Shown one piece after another: positions 27,880 to 35,359 of a stretch of 64,000 nt of DNA; position 1 is the first letter of the stretch; each line of letters starts with the position of its first letter. Position numbers and translations under genes: made by a program. Below the pieces are notes generated by a model. That model saw only the letters and a program-made list of their open reading frames with translations. It was not told the DNA's origin and ran no database searches. Origin of the DNA: Mycobacterium noviomagense (GTDB taxonomy: Bacteria > Actinomycetota > Actinomycetes > Mycobacteriales > Mycobacteriaceae); contig NZ_AP022583.1 of NCBI RefSeq assembly GCF_010731635.1, positions 1,984,001 through 2,048,000 on the forward strand, read 5' to 3'.

Positions 27880-28806
27880 ATGTACTTCTCGATCACCCAT
27901 CCCATGCACAGCCACCCGTATCATCCGGAATTGGTTAGCGGGCAGGGTGTTTCGACGGTCGCCGCAGCGGCTGAAGCGGCAGGCTTCCACGGATTCGGGT
28001 TCACCGACCACCCTGCTCCCACGCAGCGCTGGCTAGACGCCGGCGGTCATGACGCTCTGGACCCGTTTGTGGCGATGGGGTTCGCCGCCGCGCGCACGGC
28101 CACGTTGAGGCTGATCCCGAACATCGTGGTACTGCCCTACCGAAACCCGTTCCTGGTGGCCAAATCCGGCGCGACGCTGGATTTGTTGTCCGGTGGCCGG
28201 TTCACGCTGGCGGTCGGCGTGGGCTACCTCAAACGCGAGTTCGCGGCCCTCGGGGTCGACTACGACGAACGGGCCGAGCTGTTCGATGAGGCGCTGGAAG
28301 TGATCCGCGCGGTGTGGACCACCGACGGCCTGTCCTTCGACGGACGGCACTTCACCGCCCGAGGGATCACCGCGCATCCGCGGCCGGTGAGCCAGCCGCA
28401 CCCGCCGATCTGGATCGGCGGCAATACCGGGGCGGCCCGCCGGCGCGTCATCAAGCACGGCGACGGCTGGTGTCCGTTCCCCGCCCCGGCGGCACTGGCC
28501 CAGACCGCCCGCACGGCCGCCATCGACTCGATCGAGCGGCTCGGCGCCGGCATCGAGGATTTGCGCCGCCGCTGTGAGGCGGCGGGCCGGGATTGGTCGG
28601 TAATCGACGTGGTATTCACCAACTTCGACGGCGGCAGGCCGGCAAGCGACGACTTCAATGCTGACGCCTTTCTGACCGGTCTCGACAAGCTGGCTGCGTT
28701 GGGCGTCACCTGGGTGCAGGTCAGCTTGCCAGGCGACAGCTTGGCGCACGCGCTGGAAACCATCGACCGGTTCCGGGCCTTGGTGATCGACTCGGGCCAA
28801 CCGTAA
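27880..28806 (+). CDS. LLM-class F420-dependent oxidoreductase
   Basis: 308 residues. Luciferase-like fold matching the TIGR03619-type F420 group: MYFSITHPMHSHPYHPELVS start, FGFTDHPAPTQRWLDAGGHD, LIPNIVVLPYRNPFLVAKSG, GGRFTLAVGVGYLKREFAAL and PPIWIGGNTGAARRRVIKHG. Catalyses hydride transfer or monooxygenation with coenzyme F420 (or FMN). Together with the lactonase next door it could carry out an oxygenation and ring-opening pair, but that is inference. The TesB-like gene follows 38 bases later with its own dyad. Confidence 0.9.
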   Translation: MYFSITHPMHSHPYHPELVSGQGVSTVAAAAEAAGFHGFGFTDHPAPTQRWLDAGGHDALDPFVAMGFAAARTATLRLIPNIVVLPYRNPFLVAKSGATLDLLSGGRFTLAVGVGYLKREFAALGVDYDERAELFDEALEVIRAVWTTDGLSFDGRHFTARGITAHPRPVSQPHPPIWIGGNTGAARRRVIKHGDGWCPFPAPAALAQTARTAAIDSIERLGAGIEDLRRRCEAAGRDWSVIDVVFTNFDGGRPASDDFNADAFLTGLDKLAALGVTWVQVSLPGDSLAHALETIDRFRALVIDSGQP

Positions 28807-28809
28807 GGC

Positions 28810-28835
28810 TTTACAAGTTTCGAGGGAAATGTCAC
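28810..28835. promoter_or_regulatory. Dyad operator 3 of 5, upstream of the TesB-like gene
   Basis: TTTACA 28810-28815 and TGTCAC 28830-28835, spaced by 14 bases. It ends 9 bases before the GTG at 28845, so the transcript is probably leaderless or the site blocks elongation from the upstream gene. Confidence 0.7.
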
Positions 28836-28844
28836 CCTCCCTGT

Positions 28845-29726
28845 GTGACCACGGAATCTGAGCAGACCCATTGGTCGGTTACCGGCCTGCTTGACTTGTT
28901 CGACGTGCAGGCCGCCGAAGCCGACCGCTTCACCGGCGACACGGGGATCGCGGGCCAAGACGAGCGGCAGGTGGTGGAAGGCACCCAGGTGCTGGCGCAA
29001 GCGATTGTCGCAGTGGCCAAACGGTTTCCGGATAAGTCGGTGCGCTCCGCGCACGCGGTATTCGTCCGCGCCGTCATGGTCGGTCCGCCGGTCGAATTCG
29101 ACATCGACGTCGTGCACGAGGGTCGCTCCACCGCAACCGCTGTCGTGTCGGTGCAGCAGAACGGCCGTCGCTGCATCACGGTGACCGCGCTCGCCGACGT
29201 CCCGTCGCCTGACGTCATCACCCACCACTTGCCGCGTCCCGAGGTGGCCCCGCCCGCTGCGGCGAACCCTTCGCCCATGCCGATGGCCGGTCGCGAAGTC
29301 CGGCTGGTCGACGTCATCGATGTCAACAGCCCCGACGAGGTCGGGCCGCCGGAGCTGTATGCCTGGCTGCACTACGACCCGATCCCCACCCGCGACGATC
29401 TGGCCAAGGCGCTGATCGCGTATTTCACCGGCCACCTGGGCATCTCGACCACGATGCGCGCCCACGAAGGCATCGGCACCAGCCAGGCGCACCTGACCGT
29501 GTCGACTGCGCCGATGACGATCGCGGTCAGCTTCCACGAACCCGTGTCGTGGACCGGTTGGTTGCTCTACACGCACGAGAGCACTCAGGTCGGGGCGGGC
29601 ATGTCGTATGTCCGCGGCACGGTGCACACCGAAGAAGGTGAGTTGATCGCGTCGTTCGCTCAGGAAGCGCTGATCCGGCCGCTGAGGCAGACCGACACCG
29701 CGATCAAAGCCGAAGCGCGGCTCTAA
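28845..29726 (+). CDS. TesB-like acyl-CoA thioesterase II (second)
   Basis: 293 residues from GTG 28845. Two hotdog domains: residues 1-120 (VVEGTQVLAQAIVAVAKRF) and 155-290 (WLHYDPIPTRDDLAKALIAY, SFHEPVSWTGWLLYTHEST, GELIASFAQEALIRPL). The second domain keeps the Gln of FAQE and a Ser/Thr near HESTQ, but the Asp of the classical YASD motif reads YFTG, so activity may be altered. Its end faces the DUF427 gene across a hairpin. Confidence 0.85.
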   Translation: MTTESEQTHWSVTGLLDLFDVQAAEADRFTGDTGIAGQDERQVVEGTQVLAQAIVAVAKRFPDKSVRSAHAVFVRAVMVGPPVEFDIDVVHEGRSTATAVVSVQQNGRRCITVTALADVPSPDVITHHLPRPEVAPPAAANPSPMPMAGREVRLVDVIDVNSPDEVGPPELYAWLHYDPIPTRDDLAKALIAYFTGHLGISTTMRAHEGIGTSQAHLTVSTAPMTIAVSFHEPVSWTGWLLYTHESTQVGAGMSYVRGTVHTEEGELIASFAQEALIRPLRQTDTAIKAEARL

Positions 29727-29783
29727 CTTCCGTTCATGTGTCTCACTGGCCACGCCAGTCTCTGCAGCGGGGGACTACCCGAT

Positions 29784-29835
29784 GTGCCCGCCTTCGAGCG
29801 ATTCCTAGCTGGGCTAATCGCTGCTAGGCGGGCAC
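29784..29835. terminator. Large hairpin between convergent genes
   Basis: Outer arms GTGCCCGCC (29784-29792) and GGCGGGCAC (29827-29835) are perfectly complementary; inside them AGCGAT pairs with ATCGCT and TAG with CTA, so the whole 52 bases can fold. It lies between the ends of the TesB-like and DUF427 genes, so it is probably a two-way terminator, though there is no clear U-tract. No other copy was noticed in the window. Confidence 0.5.
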
Positions 29836-29861
29836 GTTGACTATCCACTCCGTGGCGTGAC

Positions 29862-30542
29862 TCATGTGGCAGGCGGGAGTTCAGCAACGACGTCGGCGCG
29901 CGTCTCGTCGAAGCTGACGTAGCCCCTGATTGGCAGGCTCTCCGCAGGCGGGTCCGGATAGCTCCACGCCACGTCCTCGACCACAGTGTCGCCGATGACG
30001 GCCCGCCAATATGTCGCGAAACCCTTGTAGTTGCAATAGGTCGACGTATCGGTCTGCCGCAGCAGATCGGTGCGGACGTGCGACGGATCCACGTAGAGCC
30101 GCGGCTGCAGCGCGGTCTCGAAAACGATGACGGTGTCGTCGGTGTCGACCAATACCCCGCCTGCGATGTGAACGCGCAGCCGGCGCCGCGTCGGCCGGCA
30201 ATCGACACGGTGATACGGATTGGGCGGATAGTGCACGAGCCGGCGGCCCTCCTCCAGCCACGTGTCGACCGCATCCCACGGCACATGCACGAACCCGGGT
30301 GCTTCCGGCACCGGCTCGTTGGGCAGCCCGTCGACCTCCGATGCGGGAAACGCGTAGCTGAGCGGTTGATTTCGGCGATGCACTAGCAATGCCCGCTCGG
30401 TGTCGATCACCATTCGTCCGTCTCGGAAACCCTGGACGCGACGCGGATGCGGCTCGACGTACACCGGGTCGTCGGGCAGCGGTGGCGAGAACCACCCGGC
30501 GGGATCGTTGCTCAGCGGGCCTCGCCCGGCGACCAAGCTCAT
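29862..30542 (-). CDS. Two-domain DUF427 protein
   Basis: 226 residues from ATG 30542, ribosome site GGAGGAAC. Residues 30-110 resemble a degenerate DUF427 half and residues 115-220 a full copy (VHIAGGVLVDTDDTVIVFE, YVDPSHVRTDLLRQTDTSTY, YCNYKGFATYW). Biochemical role unknown. The dyad at 30561 shared with the CoA-transferase promoter suggests it belongs to the same regulon. A single-domain relative is at 5399-5773. Confidence 0.87.
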   Translation of the reverse strand: MSLVAGRGPLSNDPAGWFSPPLPDDPVYVEPHPRRVQGFRDGRMVIDTERALLVHRRNQPLSYAFPASEVDGLPNEPVPEAPGFVHVPWDAVDTWLEEGRRLVHYPPNPYHRVDCRPTRRRLRVHIAGGVLVDTDDTVIVFETALQPRLYVDPSHVRTDLLRQTDTSTYCNYKGFATYWRAVIGDTVVEDVAWSYPDPPAESLPIRGYVSFDETRADVVAELPPAT

Positions 30543-30560
30543 AGTTCCTCCACGCCTCAG

Positions 30561-30586
30561 CTTACAAATCATGCCAGCTCTGTAAA
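30561..30586. promoter_or_regulatory. Dyad operator 4 of 5, DUF427/CoA-transferase divergent promoter
   Basis: CTTACA 30561-30566 and TGTAAA 30581-30586, 14 bases apart: the most symmetrical copy, with TTACA/TGTAA perfectly complementary. It is 19 bases from the DUF427 start and 29 bases from the CoA-transferase start. Confidence 0.72.
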
Positions 30587-30615
30587 CACCGTCGAGCGAT
30601 GGTTCATGGCAGGGT

Positions 30616-31797
30616 ATGGCCATGGCCGGACCACTGGAAGGCGTCAAAGTCGTCGAGCTCGGTGTCTGGGTGGCCGGCCCGGCCGCCGGAGCCATCCTCG
30701 CGGACTGGGGTGCCGACGTCGTCAAAATCGAGCCGCCGACCGGCGACCCGGGACGCGCATTCGGGCGCATGCTGGGGCTCGATCTCGACACCAACCCACC
30801 GTTCGAGATGGACAATCGCTCCAAGCGCAGCATCGTCCTCGACCTCACCAGCGACGACAGCCGCACGACTGTATTCGAATTGCTCAGTGGCGCAGATGTT
30901 TTCGTGACGAACATCCGCCTCGGCGCGTTGCAGCGCCTCGGCTTGGATTACGAATCGCTGGCCGCCGACTTTCCCCGGCTGGTCTACGGGCTGATCACCG
31001 GCTACGGCGAAACCGGTCCCGACGGCGACCGGGCCGCCTACGACATCGCGGCGTTCTGGTCGCGTGCCGGGGTGGCTCATCTTTTGACCCGTCCCGGTGA
31101 CACGCCACCGTTTCAACGGGGCGGCATGGGCGACCACATGGCCGGCATGACGCTGGCGGCCGCGATCTGCGCGGCGCTGATTGCCCGCGGCCGAACCGGC
31201 ACCGGTCAGTTGGTCAGCACGTCGCTGTATCGCCAGGGCGCTTACACCGTGAGCTTCGACTTGAACACCTACCTGATGACGGGCCACACCATCGCCGTCG
31301 GGCAACGCGAGTCGATGGGCAACCCGTGCATGAACAACTACACGGCCGGTGACGGGCGGCGATTCTGGATCGTCGGCTTGCAAGGCGACCGGCACTGGCC
31401 TGCACTCTGCCGCGTCGTGGGCCACCCCGACTGGCTGACCGATCCTCGCTTTTCCGATGCCCGCGCCCGCGCGCACCACGCCGTCGAGCTCATCGCCCAG
31501 CTAGACGACATCTTCGCGACCAAACCGCTCGACGAGTGGGCGCAGATCTTCGCTGCCGAACCGGAGTTCTTCTGGTCGCCGGTCAACTCGCTCGAGGATG
31601 TCGTGGCCGACCCCCAGTTCCACGCCGCGGGCGGTCTGGTCGACGTACCGCACCCGGATGGAGCCGTCGCGATGGCCGCGACGCCCGCGGATTTCCACGG
31701 GACCCCGTTGACGCCGCGATCCACCGCACCAAAACTTGGTCAGCACACCGAGGAAGTCCTCGCCGAACTGAAGGCGCGTCGCGCCGGTCGGGACTGA
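30616..31797 (+). CDS. Class III CoA-transferase (CaiB/BaiF/Frc family)
   Basis: 393 residues; an internal ATG two codons later is also possible. Family III signatures: LGVWVAGPAAGAILADWGAD, VKIEPPTGDPGR, DNRSKRSIVLDL, and AYDIAAFWSR, where Asp143 is the predicted catalytic aspartate forming the mixed anhydride. Moves CoA from one acid to another, or isomerises 2-methylacyl-CoA. In this cluster it is the most likely step that activates or deactivates a carboxylic acid. Its stop lies six bases before dyad 5. Confidence 0.92.
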   Translation: MAMAGPLEGVKVVELGVWVAGPAAGAILADWGADVVKIEPPTGDPGRAFGRMLGLDLDTNPPFEMDNRSKRSIVLDLTSDDSRTTVFELLSGADVFVTNIRLGALQRLGLDYESLAADFPRLVYGLITGYGETGPDGDRAAYDIAAFWSRAGVAHLLTRPGDTPPFQRGGMGDHMAGMTLAAAICAALIARGRTGTGQLVSTSLYRQGAYTVSFDLNTYLMTGHTIAVGQRESMGNPCMNNYTAGDGRRFWIVGLQGDRHWPALCRVVGHPDWLTDPRFSDARARAHHAVELIAQLDDIFATKPLDEWAQIFAAEPEFFWSPVNSLEDVVADPQFHAAGGLVDVPHPDGAVAMAATPADFHGTPLTPRSTAPKLGQHTEEVLAELKARRAGRD

Positions 31798-31802
31798 CCG
31801 AC

Positions 31803-31828
31803 TTTACAGATCCGGCCGAAACTGTCAC
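31803..31828. promoter_or_regulatory. Dyad operator 5 of 5, upstream of the unknown 190-residue gene
   Basis: TTTACA 31803-31808 and TGTCAC 31823-31828, 14 bases apart. Lies in the short gap after the CoA-transferase and 60 bases before the next gene, as for dyad 2. Confidence 0.68.
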
Positions 31829-31888
31829 GCTGGGGTGGACCGGCGCGATGCTCCGGCGTGGCCTTGCTTGAACTGCCGAAGGGATGCG

Positions 31889-32461
31889 ATGACGACCTCC
31901 ACCCCGGTGCACAACCCGTGCTCATCGGAGCAACTCAGCGATCCCTATTGCGGGGTGCTGACGTATCGCCTCGACGTCGTCGCGAACACCGTCGTCGATG
32001 TGGTGCGCTCGGCGGGTGGATGGCTATATGACAGAGTGGCGGCCGGCTGGGATGTCCACGTTCTCTTGCCGCACCGCGGCGATACCCGACCGTTGCAGAT
32101 CCTCGGCGTACACGCCGACGACCTCGACGAGCAGTTTGCGCCCGCGAGCGCACCGTGGCTCGGCCAAGGGTTAGCCGTCAGCGCCGACGTATTCGCAGCC
32201 CATCCACGTATCCGCGAGTTGGTGTTCGAGGCCCTGGACCATCGCCTGACGGAAGTCGCGCTCTGGGATGACGGTTGGCCGTTGGCGGTCGGGCGCCGCA
32301 CGACCACTGTGCAGCATGTGCTCAGCGGAGCGGCCCGGATTTTCAAGAGTTATGCCCTTGCGGAAGCGGGGATTTCAGCGCAGCCCGCCGGCCCCACGGA
32401 GACACTGCGCAGCGACATGAAGACATGTTTGCCCGTCGCTTCAGACTTGGTGCCGGTTTAG
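31889..32461 (+). CDS. Unknown 190-residue protein in the cluster
   Basis: Starts at ATG 31889; an open frame begins further upstream at 31835. I recognise no family. Features seen: hydrophobic/aromatic front half (VVDVVRSAGGWLYDRVAAGW), a mixed middle (HADDLDEQFAPASAPW) and a C-terminal segment with an RRTTTV motif before a likely helix (GAARIFKSYALAEAG). No signal peptide or membrane helix. The dyad upstream ties it to the regulon. Its stop overlaps the end of adhE1. Confidence 0.75.
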   Translation: MTTSTPVHNPCSSEQLSDPYCGVLTYRLDVVANTVVDVVRSAGGWLYDRVAAGWDVHVLLPHRGDTRPLQILGVHADDLDEQFAPASAPWLGQGLAVSADVFAAHPRIRELVFEALDHRLTEVALWDDGWPLAVGRRTTTVQHVLSGAARIFKSYALAEAGISAQPAGPTETLRSDMKTCLPVASDLVPV

Positions 32462-33567
32462 TCAAACGTGATCAGTTGCCGGATGGCGGCGCCGTCGGCG
32501 AGATGATCCATCGCCTCGTTGATGTCCTCAAGCGCGATCCTCGACGACACCAGCGATTCCACCGGAAGCCGGCCCGATCGCCACAGTTCCACAAACCGGG
32601 GAATGTCGCGGCTGGGCACCGCCGAACCCAGGTAGCTGCCGATCAGCGAACGCCCCTCAGCGACAAAGCCCAACGGCGACAAGCTGATTCGAGCTTCTGG
32701 TGGCGGCAGCCCGACCGTGATCGTCCGACCGCCCGGAGCGGTCAAGTCGATCGCCGTCTGCAACGCGGCGGGGTGTCCGACGGCCTCGATCACCACGGCG
32801 GCCTTCACCCCGGCATCGGCGGCCTGCTGCGGCGTGTAGGCCTCGTGTGCGCCGAGGCCGCGGGCCGCCCCTAATTTCTCCGGCAGTTGGTCGACGCCGA
32901 CGACACGAACGTCGTCGTAGGCCAATGCGGTCAGCACTGCAGCCATCCCCACACCCCCGAGTCCGACGACGGCGACCGTCCGACCGGGTTGCGGGACGCC
33001 GACGTTGAGCACCGCTCCGCCGCCAGTCAGCACGGCGCAGCCGAGCAGCGCGGCGACGGGAGCAGGGACGTCATTGGGCACCGGTACGACGCTGGCACGG
33101 TTGACCACGGCGCGAGTCGCAAACCCCGATACGCCGAGATGGTGATATACCGGCTGGCCGTCCCGGGTCAGCCGCATACCGCCGCCGAGCAAAGTGCCGG
33201 CAGTATTCGCGGCGCTGCCCGGTTCGCACGGGGTAAGCCCTTCGGTGGCACACGCCGCGCAGTGTCCACAGCGTGGCAAGAACGCCATCACCACCCGCTG
33301 GCCGACCACCAGATCGGTGACGCCGTCACCGACCTGCTCGACGACACCGGCCGCTTCGTGGCCGAGCAGCATGGGTACCGGTCGTACCCGGTTGCCGTCG
33401 ACCACCGACAAGTCCGAGTGACACACCCCGGCTGCTTCGATGCGAACGAGAAGCTCGCCGGTTGCAGGCGGCGCCAAACCAAGCTCCACCACAGTGATGG
33501 GCTTCGATCGCGCGTAGGGCCGCGGCAGTCCGATCCGCTCCAGCACGGCGCCGCGAATTCGAAACAT
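32458..33567 (-). CDS. adhE1: Zinc-type alcohol dehydrogenase AdhE1, Rv0162c orthologue
   Basis: 369 residues from ATG 33567; a TTG four codons earlier is open. MDR family with catalytic zinc site (CHSDLSVV, GHEAAGVVEQ), structural zinc cysteines in CGHCAACATEGLTPC, and the NAD fold VVGLGGVGMAAVLTAL. Oxidises primary or secondary alcohols with NAD. It is divergent from the Rv0163-like hotdog protein, with a 14-base gap. Distinct from the second MDR alcohol dehydrogenase at 57742-58866. Confidence 0.92.
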   Translation of the reverse strand: MFRIRGAVLERIGLPRPYARSKPITVVELGLAPPATGELLVRIEAAGVCHSDLSVVDGNRVRPVPMLLGHEAAGVVEQVGDGVTDLVVGQRVVMAFLPRCGHCAACATEGLTPCEPGSAANTAGTLLGGGMRLTRDGQPVYHHLGVSGFATRAVVNRASVVPVPNDVPAPVAALLGCAVLTGGGAVLNVGVPQPGRTVAVVGLGGVGMAAVLTALAYDDVRVVGVDQLPEKLGAARGLGAHEAYTPQQAADAGVKAAVVIEAVGHPAALQTAIDLTAPGGRTITVGLPPPEARISLSPLGFVAEGRSLIGSYLGSAVPSRDIPRFVELWRSGRLPVESLVSSRIALEDINEAMDHLADGAAIRQLITFD

Positions 33568-33581
33568 GTTGGAATACAACC

Positions 33582-34052
33582 ATGACGTCGGTTCCGCCTA
33601 CACCGGACAGCCTCACCAGCCGCGACTTTCCGGTGCTTTGGCCGGTGCTCACCCGGTGGGCCGACAATGACATGTTCGGCCATCTCAACAACGCCGTCTA
33701 CTACCAACTGTTCGACACCGCGATCAACGGCTGGATCAACACCAACGTCGAAGTGAACCCGGTCACCATGCCGGCCCAGGGAATCGTCGCCGAGTCGGGC
33801 TGCCGCTACTTCTCCGAACTCCACTTCCCGCAACGCCTCGTCGTCGGCCTGGCGGTGACTCGGCTCGGACGCACCAGCGTCACCTATCGACTCGGACTAT
33901 TCCGGGCAGCCGAGGAACTCGCCGCTGACGAGCCGCAGCCGCCCGCCGCGCTCGGCCACTGGGTTCACGTCTACGTCGATCGGACCAGCCGCAAACCGGT
34001 ACCGATTCCCGATGCCATTCGAGCGCTGCTGTCGACTGCCTGTGTCAGTTAG
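33582..34052 (+). CDS. Hotdog thioesterase, Rv0163 orthologue
   Basis: 156 residues. 4HBT-type single hotdog with the helix motif TRWADNDMFGHLNNAVYYQL, where the Asp is the usual active-site acid. Acts on a CoA or ACP thioester; substrate unknown. Starts 14 bases from the divergent adhE1 and is followed 30 bases later by the Rv0164-like gene, the same order as M. tuberculosis. Confidence 0.92.
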   Translation: MTSVPPTPDSLTSRDFPVLWPVLTRWADNDMFGHLNNAVYYQLFDTAINGWINTNVEVNPVTMPAQGIVAESGCRYFSELHFPQRLVVGLAVTRLGRTSVTYRLGLFRAAEELAADEPQPPAALGHWVHVYVDRTSRKPVPIPDAIRALLSTACVS

Positions 34053-34082
34053 CGGTTCGGCCCTCCCACGTATGCTCGGCCA

Positions 34083-34538
34083 ATGCCGTTCGTGAGCAAG
34101 ACGGTCGAGGTTGCGGCCCATGCGGCCTCCGTCATCGGCATTGTTGCCGACTTCGAGTCCTACCCCCAGTGGAATGAGGAGATCAAAGGTCTTTGGGTGC
34201 TGGCCCGCTACGACGACGGGCGTCCCAGCCAGCTGCGCCTGGACATGGCGTGGCAGGGCATCGAAGGCACTTACATCCAGGCCGTGTACTACCCGAGCCC
34301 GACGCAGATTCAGACGGTCATGCAGCAGGGCGACCACTTCACCAAGCACGAGCAGCTGTTCAGCGTGGTGGAGATGGGTCCGACGTCGCTGTTGACGGTC
34401 GACATGGACGTCGAGACCGAGATGTCGGTGCCCAGCCTGATGGTCAAGAAGATGGTCAACGACGTGCTGGACTACCTTGCCGACAACCTCAAGCGGCGGG
34501 CCGAGCAGCTAGCGGCCAATCAACATAGGCCCGGTTAG
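34083..34538 (+). CDS. SRPBCC/START-like protein, Rv0164 (TB18.5) orthologue
   Basis: 151 residues of the SRPBCC lipid-binding fold (cyclase/dehydrase-like): VAAHAASVIGIVADFESYPQ at the front, then DYLADNLKRRAEQL as the closing helix. Thought to bind hydrophobic ligands. Conserved next to the mce1R-mce1 locus. Its stop overlaps the stop of mce1R (convergent). Confidence 0.92.
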   Translation: MPFVSKTVEVAAHAASVIGIVADFESYPQWNEEIKGLWVLARYDDGRPSQLRLDMAWQGIEGTYIQAVYYPSPTQIQTVMQQGDHFTKHEQLFSVVEMGPTSLLTVDMDVETEMSVPSLMVKKMVNDVLDYLADNLKRRAEQLAANQHRPG

Positions 34539-35239
34539 CACCAGATTCCCGTCCGTTCCAGCTTCTCAGTGAGCCGACGTGCCCCGTCGGTGAATTGCCA
34601 CGCGGTGTGCTCGACCACCGCAGCGGTGTCGCGGCGGCGCAGCGCACCGATCAACTGCCGGTGATTGTCCGCCGCGGCCGCACCCCACTCCGGGTCGGAG
34701 GCATAGACCAGTGCTGGCATATAACGCGCGGCATGCAGCAGAAACCACGCCAGTTTGATCCGGCCGCTGGCGAGATTGAAGGAGCGGTGGAAAACGAACT
34801 CGGCCGACGCGATCGCTTCGGTGTCGCCGGATCCGACAGCTGCGGTGAACTCGTCGTTGAGGTGGTCAAGCTCGTCGATCTGGGCGTCGGTGATCAGATT
34901 GGCGGCAGCGGCGGCCAGCTCCTTGGCGATGGTGGCCTGCAACCAGAAAATATCGGCGATGTCTTGGCGGGTCAGCGGCAGCACGACGTGGCCGCGGTGC
35001 GGTTCAAGCTGCACCATGCCCTCGCCGCGAAGTTTGAGTAGCGCCTCCCGTACCGGTGTGACGCTGACGCCGAGCTGGGCTGCGGTCTCGTCGAGCCGGA
35101 TGAACGTCCCAGGACGCAGCGTGCCGGACATGATCGCCGCACGCAGATGTGCTGCGACCTCATCGGACAACTGCGCGCGGCGCACACGACGCCAGCTGCG
35201 CGGCTGCCTGGAAGGAGATGCCTTAAGGGGTGCGTTCAC
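34535..35239 (-). CDS. mce1R: GntR-family repressor of the mce1 operon (Mce1R)
   Basis: 234 residues from GTG 35239. N-terminal GntR winged helix (SDEVAAHLRAAIMSGTLRPG, LGVSVTPVREALLKLRGEGM) and a C-terminal FCD domain that binds a carboxylic ligand. In M. tuberculosis Rv0165c represses fadD5-mce1 and is released during infection. It is divergent from fadD5 across a 120-base gap holding an AT-rich palindrome. Confidence 0.93.
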   Translation of the reverse strand: MNAPLKASPSRQPRSWRRVRRAQLSDEVAAHLRAAIMSGTLRPGTFIRLDETAAQLGVSVTPVREALLKLRGEGMVQLEPHRGHVVLPLTRQDIADIFWLQATIAKELAAAAANLITDAQIDELDHLNDEFTAAVGSGDTEAIASAEFVFHRSFNLASGRIKLAWFLLHAARYMPALVYASDPEWGAAAADNHRQLIGALRRRDTAAVVEHTAWQFTDGARRLTEKLERTGIWC

Positions 35240-35304
35240 CTTGGATTTCCGGGGGACTTGTCTCAGCTGCCGTCAGGCCATAATGTGACCCACACAACAC
35301 GAAG

Positions 35305-35314
35305 TTTGATCAAA
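35305..35314. promoter_or_regulatory. Candidate Mce1R operator
   Basis: TTTGATCAAA is a perfect 10-bp palindrome in the mce1R-fadD5 intergenic region, followed at once by TATCAA. It is 66 bases from mce1R and 46 bases from fadD5. Not verified as the Mce1R site. Confidence 0.4.
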
Positions 35315-35359
35315 TATCAACCCGACTTGAGCCGAACGCCGAGGAAGGGGCATCACTAG

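Noticed and set aside
24733..32461. Dyads read as -35/-10 promoter elements
   Set aside because: TTTACA and TGTCAC are 14 bases apart, too short for a normal promoter, and TGTCAC is not a -10 element; the two-sided symmetry fits an operator better.
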